NCBI GenBank assembly: GCA_002482645.1
Contig: DLGJ01000008.1
Location: 434,001-498,000 of the forward strand
Source: Hyphomicrobiaceae bacterium UBA7697
GTDB taxonomy: Bacteria > Pseudomonadota > Alphaproteobacteria > Rhizobiales > Methyloligellaceae
DNA: 64,000 nt
Direction: 5' to 3'
Of this stretch, positions 32,253 through 41,531 are shown piece after piece (within the stretch, counting starts at the first letter, position 1; every line of letters begins with the position of its first letter). The notes under the pieces were generated by a model. That model ran no database searches, was not told where the DNA came from, and saw only the letters and a program-made list of their open reading frames with translations. Position numbers and translations under genes: made by a program.

Positions 32253-33752
32253 TTAGTTCTCGCGCGGATAGTTCGGCGATTCCCGCGTGATGGTCACGTC
32301 ATGGACGTGGCTCTCGCGGAAGCTCGCCGTCGAGATGCGAATGAACCTGGTGCGGCCCTGGAAGTCGGCGATCGTACGCGAACCCGTATAGCCCATCGAG
32401 GCACGCAAGCCGCCGATCAACTGATGCAGCACGCTGCCCACCGGCCCCTTGTAGGGCACCTGTCCCTCGATGCCTTCCGGCACCAGCTTCAGCGTGTCCT
32501 TGATCTCCTGCTGGAAGTAGCGGTCCGCGGAGCCGCGCGCCATGGCGCTGATCGATCCCATGCCGCGATAAGCCTTATAGGAGCGGCCCTGATAGAGGAA
32601 AACCTCGCCCGGGCTTTCGTCCGTTCCGGCCAGCAATGAGCCGAGCATGACGCAGTCCGCCCCGGCGGCCAGAGCCTTGGCGAGATCGCCCGAATAGCGG
32701 ATGCCGCCGTCGGAGATCACCGGCACGCCAGCCTTCTTCGCCACCTCGACGGATTCCAGCAATGCGCTGAATTGCGGCACGCCGACACCGGCGACGATGC
32801 GAGTCGTGCAGATCGAACCGGGACCGATGCCGACTTTGATCGCATCCGCGCCTGCATCGATCAGCGCTTTGGTGCCTTCGGCCGTCGCGACGTTGCCCGC
32901 GACCACCTGCACCGCGTTCGACTGGAGCTTGATGCGGCCGACCTGATCCAGGACCAGCCGCGAATGACCGTGGGCCGTGTCCACGACGATGAGATCGACG
33001 CCCGCGTCGATCAGTTGCTCCGCGCGCTCGAAGCCGTTGTCGCCGACGCTTGTCGCTGCGGCCACGCGCAAACGCCCCTGCTCGTCCTTGCAGGCATTCG
33101 GGTACGCGCGCGCCTTCTCGATGTCTTTCACCGTAATCAGGCCGACGCAGCGATACTCGTCGTCGACCACGAGCAGCTTCTCGATGCGATGATGGTGCAG
33201 AAGCCGCTTGGCCTCCTCCATGTCGACAGTGTCCTTCACCGTCACCAGGTCCTTGGTCATCAACTCGGCGACCGGCTGCGCCTGATTGGTGGCGAAGCGC
33301 ACATCGCGGTTGGTGAGGATGCCGACCAGCCGGCCGGACCCCGGCTCGACCACGGGGATGCCGGAAATCTCGTAATCCGCCATCAGCTGCAAGGCATCCG
33401 CCAAACGCGCGCCGGGACTGATCGTGACCGGGTTGACCACCATGCCGGATTCGAACTTCTTCACCTGCGCGACTTCGGCCGCCTGCTGCTCCGCATCCAT
33501 GTTGCGGTGAATGACACCGATGCCGCCCGCCTGCGCCATGGCGATCGCGAGCCGGGCTTCGGTCACGGTATCCATCGCCGACGATAGGATCGGTATCTTT
33601 ATGGAGATCGTCTTCGTGACCCGCGATGCGACGTCCACCTCGTTCGGCAATACGTCCGAGGGTCCGGGACGAATGAGAACGTCGTCGAAGGTCAGCGCCG
33701 GGGCGCTATCGGGAAAGCGGGAATTGCCGGGTGAAGACTGCCCGTGGGGCAT
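32253..33752 (-). CDS. guaB: IMP dehydrogenase
   Basis: A 499-residue enzyme oxidising IMP to XMP with NAD+, the first committed step to GMP. The barrel begins with ALTFDDVLIRPGPSDVLP. A CBS pair sits at about 100-220 (GIPVVEPGSGRLVGILTNRD, EKLLVVDDEYRCVGLITVKD). The catalytic loop is GPGSICTTRIVAGVGVPQ with its cysteine, and the flap region follows YRGMGSISAMA. Normal length (about 490-500). Pathway partner of guaA. Confidence 0.97.
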   Translation of the reverse strand: MPHGQSSPGNSRFPDSAPALTFDDVLIRPGPSDVLPNEVDVASRVTKTISIKIPILSSAMDTVTEARLAIAMAQAGGIGVIHRNMDAEQQAAEVAQVKKFESGMVVNPVTISPGARLADALQLMADYEISGIPVVEPGSGRLVGILTNRDVRFATNQAQPVAELMTKDLVTVKDTVDMEEAKRLLHHHRIEKLLVVDDEYRCVGLITVKDIEKARAYPNACKDEQGRLRVAAATSVGDNGFERAEQLIDAGVDLIVVDTAHGHSRLVLDQVGRIKLQSNAVQVVAGNVATAEGTKALIDAGADAIKVGIGPGSICTTRIVAGVGVPQFSALLESVEVAKKAGVPVISDGGIRYSGDLAKALAAGADCVMLGSLLAGTDESPGEVFLYQGRSYKAYRGMGSISAMARGSADRYFQQEIKDTLKLVPEGIEGQVPYKGPVGSVLHQLIGGLRASMGYTGSRTIADFQGRTRFIRISTASFRESHVHDVTITRESPNYPREN

Positions 33753-33891
33753 GGGTCAACCTCTTGGAGATATGAAACGCCCGCGTCAGGCGCGGCGCAA
33801 GACACAGCGCAAGACACGGGACCGGTTGACGGCCTCCTTTAGCAGCTTGCCTATCGGTTGGAAAGCCGTCCCGCCGGGTTACCCTCAGAGT

Positions 33892-34806
33892 TCACACATC
33901 CTTCAAAGCCTTGCGCAGGCGCGGCACCGCAAGGTCCGAGAAGGTTTGGACTTTCGCCTGCGGCAACCTGTCCTCCCGGTGCACCAGACTGACCGGAATC
34001 GGCTCCGGTTCGAACGCTTCGAGAACGCGGCGGAGCGAGCCGTCCATCAGAGCCTCTTGCGCCTGGTAGGACAGCACGCGCACGACGCCCAGCCCGTCCT
34101 TCGCCGCGTCGATCGCCGCCTCGGCGGTGTTGACGACAAGGCGCGGCTCGACCGGCACGTTGTGCACCTTACGCCTCCCGAGCGTCTCGCCGCCGGGAAA
34201 CACCCAGCGATCAGGCTGCGAGAACGAGGTGAAGGTGATGCAGCGGTGGCCGAGGAGATCCTTCGGCTCCGGCGGCACGCCCGCGCGTTCCAAATAGCGC
34301 GGGCTGGCGCAGCAAATCTGGCGGACACTGCCGAGGGTCGTCGCGCGCATGGAGGAATCGGGGAGACGGCCGATCCGGATACTGAGATCGAGCCCTTCTT
34401 CCACGAGATCGACCACCCGGTTCACGAGAACCATCCGCGCCGACATCTGCGGATAGGCTTCCAGATAGGCGCTCACCACCGGCCGAACATGCAACCGGCC
34501 GAACAGGTTCGGTGCCGTCAGCGCCAATTGTCCATGCGGCTCGGCCTTCTCGCCCGCGAGGTGCCGCTCGGCCGTGCCGAGTTCGTCCAGCACCCGCCGG
34601 CATGTGTCCAGATAGGTTCGCCCCGGCTCCGTCAACGCGAGGCGTCTCGTGGTCCGGGTCAGAAGGCGCACGCCGACAGCCTCTTCGAGCGCCTTCAGAT
34701 GGCGGCTGACCGTCGTCAGCGGCATGCCGAGCCGCTGCCCCGCGGCCGAGAGAGAGCCAGCGTCCGCCACGGCGGCGAAGACCCGGATTGCAGCGAGCCG
34801 ATCCAT
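33892..34806 (-). CDS. LysR-type transcriptional regulator
   Basis: A 304-residue LysR regulator. The N-terminal wHTH is clear (MDRLAAIRVFAAVADAGSLS, AGQRLGMPLTTVSRHLKALE, GVRLLTRTTRRLALTEPG) and is followed by a periplasmic-binding-protein-like effector domain (HGQLALTAPNLFGRLHVRPV onward). It is divergent from the GST gene, the usual arrangement for LysR control of the neighbour, and the 116-base gap carries two palindromes. It probably regulates the GST-PPOX-DJ-1 cluster in response to an electrophile or oxidant (inference). Confidence 0.88.
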   Translation of the reverse strand: MDRLAAIRVFAAVADAGSLSAAGQRLGMPLTTVSRHLKALEEAVGVRLLTRTTRRLALTEPGRTYLDTCRRVLDELGTAERHLAGEKAEPHGQLALTAPNLFGRLHVRPVVSAYLEAYPQMSARMVLVNRVVDLVEEGLDLSIRIGRLPDSSMRATTLGSVRQICCASPRYLERAGVPPEPKDLLGHRCITFTSFSQPDRWVFPGGETLGRRKVHNVPVEPRLVVNTAEAAIDAAKDGLGVVRVLSYQAQEALMDGSLRRVLEAFEPEPIPVSLVHREDRLPQAKVQTFSDLAVPRLRKALKDV

Positions 34807-34831
34807 CTATTCTTCCAGAATCCGGAAAGAT

Positions 34832-34866
34832 GTTTTCGAAAACTTATGGGTACCGCAAAATTGCGG
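34832..34866. promoter_or_regulatory. Palindromes between lysR and gst, candidate LysR sites
   Basis: Perfect 12-base palindrome GTTTTCGAAAAC (34832-34843) and inverted repeat CCGCAA-AA-TTGCGG (34853-34866), plus TTCC-N7-GGAA at about 34813-34827. Their position in the divergent gap suits LysR binding; not demonstrated. Confidence 0.45.
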
Positions 34867-34922
34867 AATGAACCATATGATGGAAGCCGAAACGGCGAAC
34901 GATCACGGAAGGGCCGAAACCC

Positions 34923-35525
34923 ATGGCGGACCGCAAGCTTCACGATCTGGAACTCTCTGGAAATTGCTACAAAGTCAGGCTGTTTAGCGCGTTGCTCGGG
35001 CTCGATATCGAGATCGTCCCGGTAGACTTCATGGGCGGCGCCCACAAGACCCCAGCCTTTCTCGAGAAGAATCCCTTCGGCGAGATTCCGGTGCTCGAGG
35101 ACGGCGATCTCGTCCTGCGCGACTCCCAGGCGATTCTCGTCTATCTCGCGCGGAAATACGGCGGCGAGACGTGGCTCCCGACGGACCCGGCCGGGATGGC
35201 CGAGGTGATGACCTGGCTCATGGCCGCCGAGAACGAAATCGCGCGCGGACCCAACGATGCGCGCCTGCACGACAAGTTCGGCTTTCCCATCGACGTGGAG
35301 AAAGCGCGTGAGAATTCGGCCCGCATCCTCGGGCTGATGGAGGCCCGTCTCTCCAAGAACGACTGGCTGGCGCTCGACCGCCCGACCGTCGCCGACATCG
35401 CCTGCATGCCTTACGTGGGCCTCAGCCACGAGGGCGGCGTTTCGCTCGACCCCTACCCCGCGATCCGCGCCTGGATCGCCCGCGTCAAGGCTCTTCCCGG
35501 CTTCGTCTCCATGCCGGCACTTTAG
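34923..35525 (+). CDS. Glutathione S-transferase
   Basis: A 200-residue cytosolic GST. The thioredoxin-like N-terminal domain has ELSGNCYKVRLFSALLGLDI, then NPFGEIPVLEDGDLVLRDSQ with the conserved cis-proline (IPVL) and the SQAI glutathione-binding turn. The helical C-terminal domain ends in DRPTVADIACMPYVGL with the N-capping TVADI. GAAGGG precedes the ATG. It is first in a cluster with the PPOX and DJ-1 genes. Confidence 0.9.
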   Translation: MADRKLHDLELSGNCYKVRLFSALLGLDIEIVPVDFMGGAHKTPAFLEKNPFGEIPVLEDGDLVLRDSQAILVYLARKYGGETWLPTDPAGMAEVMTWLMAAENEIARGPNDARLHDKFGFPIDVEKARENSARILGLMEARLSKNDWLALDRPTVADIACMPYVGLSHEGGVSLDPYPAIRAWIARVKALPGFVSMPAL

Positions 35526-35533
35526 GACGCGCC

Positions 35534-36160
35534 ATGCCCTCATGGATGAACATCGCCTTCACGCCCTCGGTCAAGGACGTCCAGGCACGCCGGGGCTCCC
35601 GTGAGGCCTATGCCCGCAAAGAGGCCACGGGCACGGCGCGCACGCTGATCGACGACGCCCTCGCCGGTTTCGTCGCCGGGACGCGCTCGTTCTATCTCGC
35701 GACCGCCAGCCGCGTCGGCCAGCCATACGTCCAGCATCGCGGCGGGCCGCCCGGCGTGCTACGCGTGCTCGACGAGAGCACGCTGGCTTTCGCCGACTTC
35801 TCGGGCAACCGGCAATACATCACGGCGGGCAATCTCGCGGAGAACCCCTTGGCGATGATCTTCATCATGGATTACGGCACCAAGCACCGCGTGAAGCTAT
35901 GGGGCACCGCGGAGGTCGTGGAGAACGACCGCGCGCTGATCGAACGGCTGATGCCCGACCTGTACGACGCGCGTGCGGAGGCCGCGATCGTGTTTCACCT
36001 CGCCTCCTGGGACACGAACTGCCCGCAGCACATCCCCCAAATGATCTTCGCCGAAGAGGCGGCCGCGTTCGGCAAACGGATCGCCGTACTCGAAGCGGAG
36101 AACGCACGCTTGCGTGGCGAGCTCGAAAAGATCCCGCACGCAACCGGAGAAACACAATGA
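35534..36160 (+). CDS. Pyridoxamine 5'-phosphate oxidase-like FMN-binding protein
   Basis: A 208-residue protein of the PNPOx-like split-barrel family: FYLATASRVGQPYVQHRGG, LAFADFSGNRQYITAGNLAE, AMIFIMDYGTKHRVKLWGTA. The C-terminus is a short coiled helix (EEAAAFGKRIAVLEAENARL). Such proteins bind FMN or F420-like cofactors and reduce small molecules. It starts 8 bases after the GST stop and overlaps the DJ-1 gene (ATGA), so the three genes form an operon. Confidence 0.82.
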   Translation: MPSWMNIAFTPSVKDVQARRGSREAYARKEATGTARTLIDDALAGFVAGTRSFYLATASRVGQPYVQHRGGPPGVLRVLDESTLAFADFSGNRQYITAGNLAENPLAMIFIMDYGTKHRVKLWGTAEVVENDRALIERLMPDLYDARAEAAIVFHLASWDTNCPQHIPQMIFAEEAAAFGKRIAVLEAENARLRGELEKIPHATGETQ

Positions 36161-36849
36161 CCGCCCAGCGCAGCTTTCCCAAAATCCCCGGCTTCCGTCT
36201 CGGAATCTACGTCTTCAAGGACGCCGAGATCGTGGACTTCGCGGCGCCTCATGGCGTGTTCTCGGTGGCGCGGCGCCTCGATCCCGAGCTCGACGCCTTC
36301 TTGATCGCCGACGCGATGCGCCCCGTTCAGGCGCAGGCCGGCTTCACCGTCCTGCCCAATTACGGCTTCAACGACGCGCCCGACATGGATGCGTTTTTGA
36401 TCCCAGGCGGCTTCGGCACGCGTCAGGAGATGCACAACCGGCGGCTTCACGGCTTCATCCGCGCCCTGCCGGAAAAGACTCTGATTACAAGCGTGTGCAC
36501 CGGTTCGTGGATCTATGGCGTCATGGGACTGCTCGACGGGAAGCCCGCCACGAACCGCAAGGAGCCGGATCGGCTGGAAGCCTCCGGCGCGGGCAAGGTT
36601 CCCATCGATCGCTTGGCCGAGATCGCCCCGAAGGCGCGCATCTCGCGGGCGCGCGTGGTCGATGCCGGGCGCATCGTGACCGCGGGCGGCATCGCCTCGG
36701 GCATGGAAATGGGATTCCATTTGCTGCGGCGCGCGGGCTACGGCGAGGACTTCATCTCCGAGGTGGCGCGGATCATGGAATATGCCGCCGCCTACGACGT
36801 CTATCGCGACGACGTCGAATATGCGGAGGAGCGGCCCGCGTCGCCGTGA
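36157..36849 (+). CDS. DJ-1/PfpI-family protein
   Basis: A 230-residue class I glutamine-amidotransferase-like protein: GFRLGIYVFKDAEIVDFAAP at the start, DAFLIPGGFGTRQEMHN, then SVCTGSWIYGVMGLLDG with the nucleophile-elbow cysteine, and IVTAGGIASGMEMGFHLL. Members include isonitrile hydratases and AraC N-terminal-like domains. Exact activity unknown. ATG overlaps the previous stop. Confidence 0.85.
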   Translation: MTAQRSFPKIPGFRLGIYVFKDAEIVDFAAPHGVFSVARRLDPELDAFLIADAMRPVQAQAGFTVLPNYGFNDAPDMDAFLIPGGFGTRQEMHNRRLHGFIRALPEKTLITSVCTGSWIYGVMGLLDGKPATNRKEPDRLEASGAGKVPIDRLAEIAPKARISRARVVDAGRIVTAGGIASGMEMGFHLLRRAGYGEDFISEVARIMEYAAAYDVYRDDVEYAEERPASP

Positions 36850-36938
36850 TCCGGAGCTAGAAAAGCCAAAATTGTGAGCGACAAACGGAAGGCAGGCGTC
36901 GCTTTCCGCGCGCCTCGGACCGAGGGAGCGGCTCACAA

Positions 36939-37319
36939 ATGACGACGGCGATCGAGGCGGGTTGGGTGCTCAAGACCATGGCGGCCATGGCGGCGGCCGA
37001 CCAACGGCTCGATGCGCGCGAGGTGTCGCTCATACAAAAAGTATATGCCGAGCTGACCGGCCGTCCGGTGGATGTAAGCGGCGTCATTTCGGCGGTGCAG
37101 GTCTATGCCCGCAAGAACATCCTCGCCGAACTCTCCGCGGTCGCGGGCGGTCTCAATCCCGAAACCAAGGAAGCCATCATTCGCGGCGCCTGCCGTACCC
37201 TGACCGTCAACAACCATGTCTCGCAGAGCGAACGGACCAAGCTCCGAGAGCTCGCGGAAGCGTTGCACGTGTCCGGCCAAGACTTGGATGCGATCCTAAA
37301 CGGCGCCGGCGGAGCCTAA
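36939..37319 (+). CDS. TerB-like helical domain protein
   Basis: A 126-residue all-helical protein resembling TerB/DUF533-type domains: MAAMAAADQRLDAREVSLIQ (acidic loop with D-x-x-L-D-x-x-E) and a second similar segment VNNHVSQSERTKLRELAEAL. Such domains bind metal ions in tellurite-resistance proteins, but many members have no known role. It overlaps the convergent aquaporin gene by a few bases at its stop. Confidence 0.65.
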   Translation: MTTAIEAGWVLKTMAAMAAADQRLDAREVSLIQKVYAELTGRPVDVSGVISAVQVYARKNILAELSAVAGGLNPETKEAIIRGACRTLTVNNHVSQSERTKLRELAEALHVSGQDLDAILNGAGGA

Positions 37320-37996
37320 TCGCCGGACGCGCCGGAACCCGGCCGGAGGATCCAGCCGAAAACCGCGACGGCCAGCGCCGCGCCCACGAGTTGCGCCACC
37401 AAGAATGCCGGCACATGCCCCGGCGCGATCCCCGCATAGGTGTCGCTGATGGCGCGAGCGATGGTCACGGCCGGATTGGCGAACGACGTGGACGAGGTGA
37501 ACCAATAAGCGCTTGTTATATAGAGAGCCACCGCGCCCGCGATCGCCCCCGGATTGAAGCGGACGCAAGCGAGGATCGTGCCGACGAGCCCGAACGTGGC
37601 GATCACCTCCCCCAGCCATTGACCGGTGCCCGTCCGGGCATGCTGCGAGACCTGCAAGGGCTCGAGGCCGAACATCAGATGGGCGGCCACCGCCCCGAGA
37701 CACCCGCCGGCGATCTGCACCGCCACATAGGGAAGAACCTCGCCCGCGGGCAGCGCGCCGCGGAGCAGCATGGCAAGGCTCACCGCTGGATTGAAATGCG
37801 CGCCGGAGACGGCGATGAAGGCGGTGATGATGACGAAGAGCACGGCGCCGGTCGACGCCGTGTTGCAGAGGAGCGCCAGCGCCTCGTTTCCGCCCGCAAG
37901 GGTCTGCGCCATGATTCCGGAGCCGACCACGGCCATCACGAGAAAGAACGTCCCGAGAGTCTCGGCCGCTAGCCGCCGCGTGAGATTGTAGGTCAT
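37316..37996 (-). CDS. aqpS: Aquaglyceroporin-type MIP channel, AqpS-like
   Basis: A 226-residue major intrinsic protein. Two half-helix motifs are seen: HFNPAVS in the first half and FANPAVTIAR in the second, with about six membrane segments. It lies 18 bases downstream of arsM on the same strand. In rhizobia AqpS channels replace ArsB and let arsenite or methylarsenite leave the cell, so the arsM neighbour supports an arsenic role here. No arsR or arsC is in the window. Confidence 0.85.
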   Translation of the reverse strand: MTYNLTRRLAAETLGTFFLVMAVVGSGIMAQTLAGGNEALALLCNTASTGAVLFVIITAFIAVSGAHFNPAVSLAMLLRGALPAGEVLPYVAVQIAGGCLGAVAAHLMFGLEPLQVSQHARTGTGQWLGEVIATFGLVGTILACVRFNPGAIAGAVALYITSAYWFTSSTSFANPAVTIARAISDTYAGIAPGHVPAFLVAQLVGAALAVAVFGWILRPGSGASGD

Positions 37997-38014
37997 GGCC
38001 CCCCGGTCGCCGCG

Positions 38015-39067
38015 CTAGCAGCAGTTAGCCGATCCGTTTCCGCCTTGCGCCGCATCCTCGAACGGCACCGGTGTGCCGCATCCCTCGAAGATGCCGTAAT
38101 GAGTCGAGAAGTCCCCGACGAAGCCGAAATACGGCGAGAATCGCGTATCGGCAAGCATGCGCCAGACATTGCCGCAAACCGGAAAGACCTTGCCCCGCTC
38201 GATGAGGTGATGCCCGTCGAGCCGGAACGCGTCCGGCTCTTCGGCGATGCCGCCCCGATAGATCACCGCCTGGCCGTAGTCCTCGCAGGCCGGCTCCAAA
38301 TCATCGAGCTTGAACAGCCGGTACGTCGCCGAAAAGAACCGGGCACGGCCAAGCTTCTCGCGCATCTCGGGGTTGCCGATCTCGATGGGCCGGCTGGCGA
38401 CGAGGCGCGGATCGAGAAAGCCCGCCTGTTTCGCCATGGGGAGGAAGTCGTTCCAGTAAAGCGCCCCGCCCAGACACTCGCCGTGGAGCAGCGGGTCGGC
38501 GCGGACCTCATCGGGCAGCCGGCGGTCGCAATAGACATCGGCGAAGTAGAGCTCCCCGCCCCGCTTCAACAGCCGGTAGGCGCCCTTCAACACAGCAAGC
38601 TTGTCCATGCACAGATTGACGACGCAGTTCGACACGATCACGTCGAACGATCCTGGCTCCAGATCAAGCGCGTCCAGCGTCTCGAGATAGCCTTTGAGAA
38701 AGCGCACATTGGATGTCGCGTAGCCGAACGTCTCGGCATGCCAATCCTTGTGCGCCTCGGCGGTCGCGAGCTGTTCCTCGGTCATGTCGACGCCGGTCAC
38801 CGAACCCTTTTCGCCCACGAGTTGCGAGAGAATGTAAACGTCGCGCCCGGACCCCGATCCGAGGTCGAGCACGTTGCAACCCTGCAGCGCGGACGGGATG
38901 CACAGCCCGCAACCGTAATACCGCGCGACGACATCTTCATGAACGTTGGCGATCAGGCGCGCGAGATGCGGCGGCGTGTCCGTGGCATCGCAGCAGGCGG
39001 AGGTCTGCAAATCGCCCGAGCCTTTCAGGACCTTGCCGTAATATGCCTTCACCGCCTCGATAGTCAT
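38015..39067 (-). CDS. arsM: Arsenite S-adenosylmethionine methyltransferase
   Basis: A 350-residue ArsM that methylates As(III) with SAM. Visible: the N-terminal cysteine pair in QTSACCDATD, GCGLCIP, SAM motif DLGSGSGRDVYILSQLVGEK, SNCVVNLC and ECLGGALYW, which together supply the four conserved cysteines of ArsM. The C-terminus ends in NCC. ATG at 39067 is chosen as the start of the conserved MTIEAVKAYYGKVLKGS; a GTG at 39109 would add 14 residues. Coupled with aqpS downstream. Confidence 0.93.
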   Translation of the reverse strand: MTIEAVKAYYGKVLKGSGDLQTSACCDATDTPPHLARLIANVHEDVVARYYGCGLCIPSALQGCNVLDLGSGSGRDVYILSQLVGEKGSVTGVDMTEEQLATAEAHKDWHAETFGYATSNVRFLKGYLETLDALDLEPGSFDVIVSNCVVNLCMDKLAVLKGAYRLLKRGGELYFADVYCDRRLPDEVRADPLLHGECLGGALYWNDFLPMAKQAGFLDPRLVASRPIEIGNPEMREKLGRARFFSATYRLFKLDDLEPACEDYGQAVIYRGGIAEEPDAFRLDGHHLIERGKVFPVCGNVWRMLADTRFSPYFGFVGDFSTHYGIFEGCGTPVPFEDAAQGGNGSANCC

Positions 39068-39187
39068 CGCACCGTTCCCGATCCATCTGCTCCCGGAGCC
39101 ATCACGCACCCGGCCGCCTCACCCTATCAAGACTCGCAAGCTCCCAGCAGCACACACAACTGCACAGTCGCGTGAGCGCGGTTGCGG

Positions 39188-39913
39188 CTACTCCGCGCCG
39201 TCCGGTCCGCGATAGCCTTTCGCGAGCACATAGACTTCCGACGAGTCCTGCCTGCTCGCCTTCGGCTTCACATGAGCGACCTTGGCGAAGTTCTGGCGCA
39301 GCCGCGTTAGAAAATCACCGCTCGCGCCCCCCTGCAGCACCTTGGCGAGATAGGCCCCGCCCGGCTTCAGTACGTCCTCGGCGATATCGAGCGCGGCTTC
39401 GGCGAGGGAGATGACGCGCAAATGATCGGTCTGGCGGTGGCCCGTGGACGAGGCGGCCATGTCCGACAGCACGACGTCCACCCGCGCGCCGCCAAGGGCA
39501 GCGCGTATCATCTCGCCGGCCTCGGCGTCGGTCACATCGACCTGCATGAAGGTCGCCCCCGGCACGGGCTCGATGTCATTGAGATCCGCGGCGATGACCC
39601 GCCCCGCGCTAGCATCCTGGTCTGCCTTGACGCGCTCAACGGCGACCTGGCTCCATCCCCCGGGAGCCGCGCCGAGATCGACCACGATGCCCCCCGGTTT
39701 CAGGAGGTGGTGCTTGTCGTCCATCTCGAGAAGCTTGAACGCGGCCCGGCTGCGATAGCCCTGGCGCTTGGCCTCCTCCACATAGGGATCGTTCAACTGC
39801 CGCTGCAGCCAGCGCGTGGAGGCGAGCTTTCGTCCCTTCGCCGTCTTGACGCGCACCGTCAGACCGCGCCGGCCAGCAGAATTCCTCGGACCGCTCTTTC
39901 CGCCTCTTGCCAT
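39188..39913 (-). CDS. rlmE: 23S rRNA (uridine-2'-O-)methyltransferase
   Basis: A 241-residue RlmE/FtsJ enzyme that methylates U2552 of 23S rRNA. Motifs: YRSRAAFKLLEMDDK (catalytic K region), VVDLGAAPGGWSQVAVERV, VLSDMAASSTGHRQTDHLRV with the catalytic D, and GGAYLAKVLQGG with the second K. The ~35-residue basic N-terminal extension is usual in alphaproteobacteria. Ppx lies close by, the usual partner, but an MFS gene sits between them. Confidence 0.95.
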   Translation of the reverse strand: MARGGKSGPRNSAGRRGLTVRVKTAKGRKLASTRWLQRQLNDPYVEEAKRQGYRSRAAFKLLEMDDKHHLLKPGGIVVDLGAAPGGWSQVAVERVKADQDASAGRVIAADLNDIEPVPGATFMQVDVTDAEAGEMIRAALGGARVDVVLSDMAASSTGHRQTDHLRVISLAEAALDIAEDVLKPGGAYLAKVLQGGASGDFLTRLRQNFAKVAHVKPKASRQDSSEVYVLAKGYRGPDGAE

Positions 39914-40097
39914 CTTGCCCGCTTCTTACCGCTGCTTCCCGATTGCGCGCATTGCGGCCCGATCGCCGCATGCCCTTGACCCAAGGGGCTCCTGGGGCCC
40001 ATGTCCCATCCCGAATTATCGTGCGCCACACCAGATGGAACGGGCGCGCCCCAACGGCGCCCTATACCGGTCCCATCGCTCTTTTAATACCTGACAC

Positions 40098-41531
40098 ATG
40101 CCCCGCTACTACGTCACCCTGATCGTCGCGGTCGCTCTGTTCATGGAAACCATGGACTCGACCATCATCGCCACGTCGCTGCCCGCGATCGCGGCCGATC
40201 TCGGTGAAGACCCTATCGCGCTGAAATTGGCGCTGACATCCTATCTGCTGTCGCTGGCGGTGTTCATCCCCATCAGCGGCTGGATGGCAGACCGCTTCGG
40301 CGCGCGCACCGTGTTCCGTGCCGCCATCGTCGTGTTCACACTTGGCTCGGCGGCCTGCGGCTTCTCTACGTCGCTTCTGGACTTCATCCTGTTCCGCGTC
40401 GTGCAAGGCATGGGCGGAGCCATGATGGTGCCGGTCGGGCGGCTGGTCATCCTACGCTCGATCCCGAAGTCCGAGCTGATCTCGTCGCTGGCCTGGCTCA
40501 CGGTGCCCGCGCTCATGGGGCCGGTGATCGGGCCGCCGCTCGGCGGCTTCATTACCACCATGTTCTCCTGGCGCTGGATCTTCTGGATCAATATCCCCGT
40601 CGGGCTGCTCGGCATCTATCTCGCCACGCGCTTCATCGAGAACTTCAAGGAAGAGAAAGTCCCGGCGCTCGATCTCAAAGGGTTCTTCCTTTCCGGCATC
40701 GGACTCGCGGGACTTGCTTTCGGCTTTACCATTGTCGGTCAGCCGCTGTTTCCGTCCTGGTTCGTGGCCGGCCTTCTTACGGTGGGCGCCATTTCATGCG
40801 TTCTCTATGTGCGTCACGCGTTGAAGATTCCGGCGCCGCTACTCGACTTGCGCCTGCTTAAGATTCCCACGTTCTTTGCGAACATCGCCGGCGGCTTCCT
40901 GTTCCGGATTGGCGTTGGCGCCACGCCCTTTCTCTTGCCGCTGTATTTTCAGCTCGGATTCGGCATGACCCCGCTGGAGTCGGGCATGCTCACATTCTCG
41001 ATCGCCGTGGGCGCCATCGTGATGAAAACCACCGCGGCCCCAATTTTGCGCCAGTTCGGATACAGGCCCATCCTTGTCTGGAATGCCATCATTGCGGGGT
41101 CCTTCATCATGGTGTGCGCACTCTTCACGGAGGCCACCCCGCAAGTGGTGATTCTCGCCACATTGCTCGTCGGCGGCTTCTTTCGCTCCCTGGAATTCAC
41201 CGCCATCAATACCATCGCCTATGCCGATATCGACGGGCACGAGATGAGCAAGGCAACGAGCTTCGCCAGCGTTTCTCAGCAAATCTCCATATCGGCCGGC
41301 GTCGCGGTCGGCGCACTCGTGCTTGAAATGCAACGCGCGGGCCGCGAGGGCCACGAGGTCCTGGCCAGCGATTTCCACGCAGCCTTCCTGATCGTCGGGG
41401 CGATCGCGGCGAGTTCGGCGCTCGTCTTCATGCGCCTGCCGAAAGACGCCGGCGCTTCGCTCTCCCGCCGCGCCCATGCCGTGGGCGAGCCGGCCAAGCA
41501 GAGCCAGCTTCGGACCGAAGATCGTGTCTAG
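40098..41531 (+). CDS. MFS drug-resistance transporter, DHA2/EmrB-like
   Basis: A 477-residue transporter with about 13-14 hydrophobic segments. Motif C/D1-like VALFMETMDSTIIATSLPAI, motif A WMADRFGARTVFR and motif C-like ALMGPVIGPPLGGFI are typical of the DHA2 drug:H+ antiporters (EmrB type). It probably pumps out hydrophobic or cationic compounds, though no EmrA partner is adjacent. Its stop overlaps the convergent ppx stop by four bases. Confidence 0.85.
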   Translation: MPRYYVTLIVAVALFMETMDSTIIATSLPAIAADLGEDPIALKLALTSYLLSLAVFIPISGWMADRFGARTVFRAAIVVFTLGSAACGFSTSLLDFILFRVVQGMGGAMMVPVGRLVILRSIPKSELISSLAWLTVPALMGPVIGPPLGGFITTMFSWRWIFWINIPVGLLGIYLATRFIENFKEEKVPALDLKGFFLSGIGLAGLAFGFTIVGQPLFPSWFVAGLLTVGAISCVLYVRHALKIPAPLLDLRLLKIPTFFANIAGGFLFRIGVGATPFLLPLYFQLGFGMTPLESGMLTFSIAVGAIVMKTTAAPILRQFGYRPILVWNAIIAGSFIMVCALFTEATPQVVILATLLVGGFFRSLEFTAINTIAYADIDGHEMSKATSFASVSQQISISAGVAVGALVLEMQRAGREGHEVLASDFHAAFLIVGAIAASSALVFMRLPKDAGASLSRRAHAVGEPAKQSQLRTEDRV

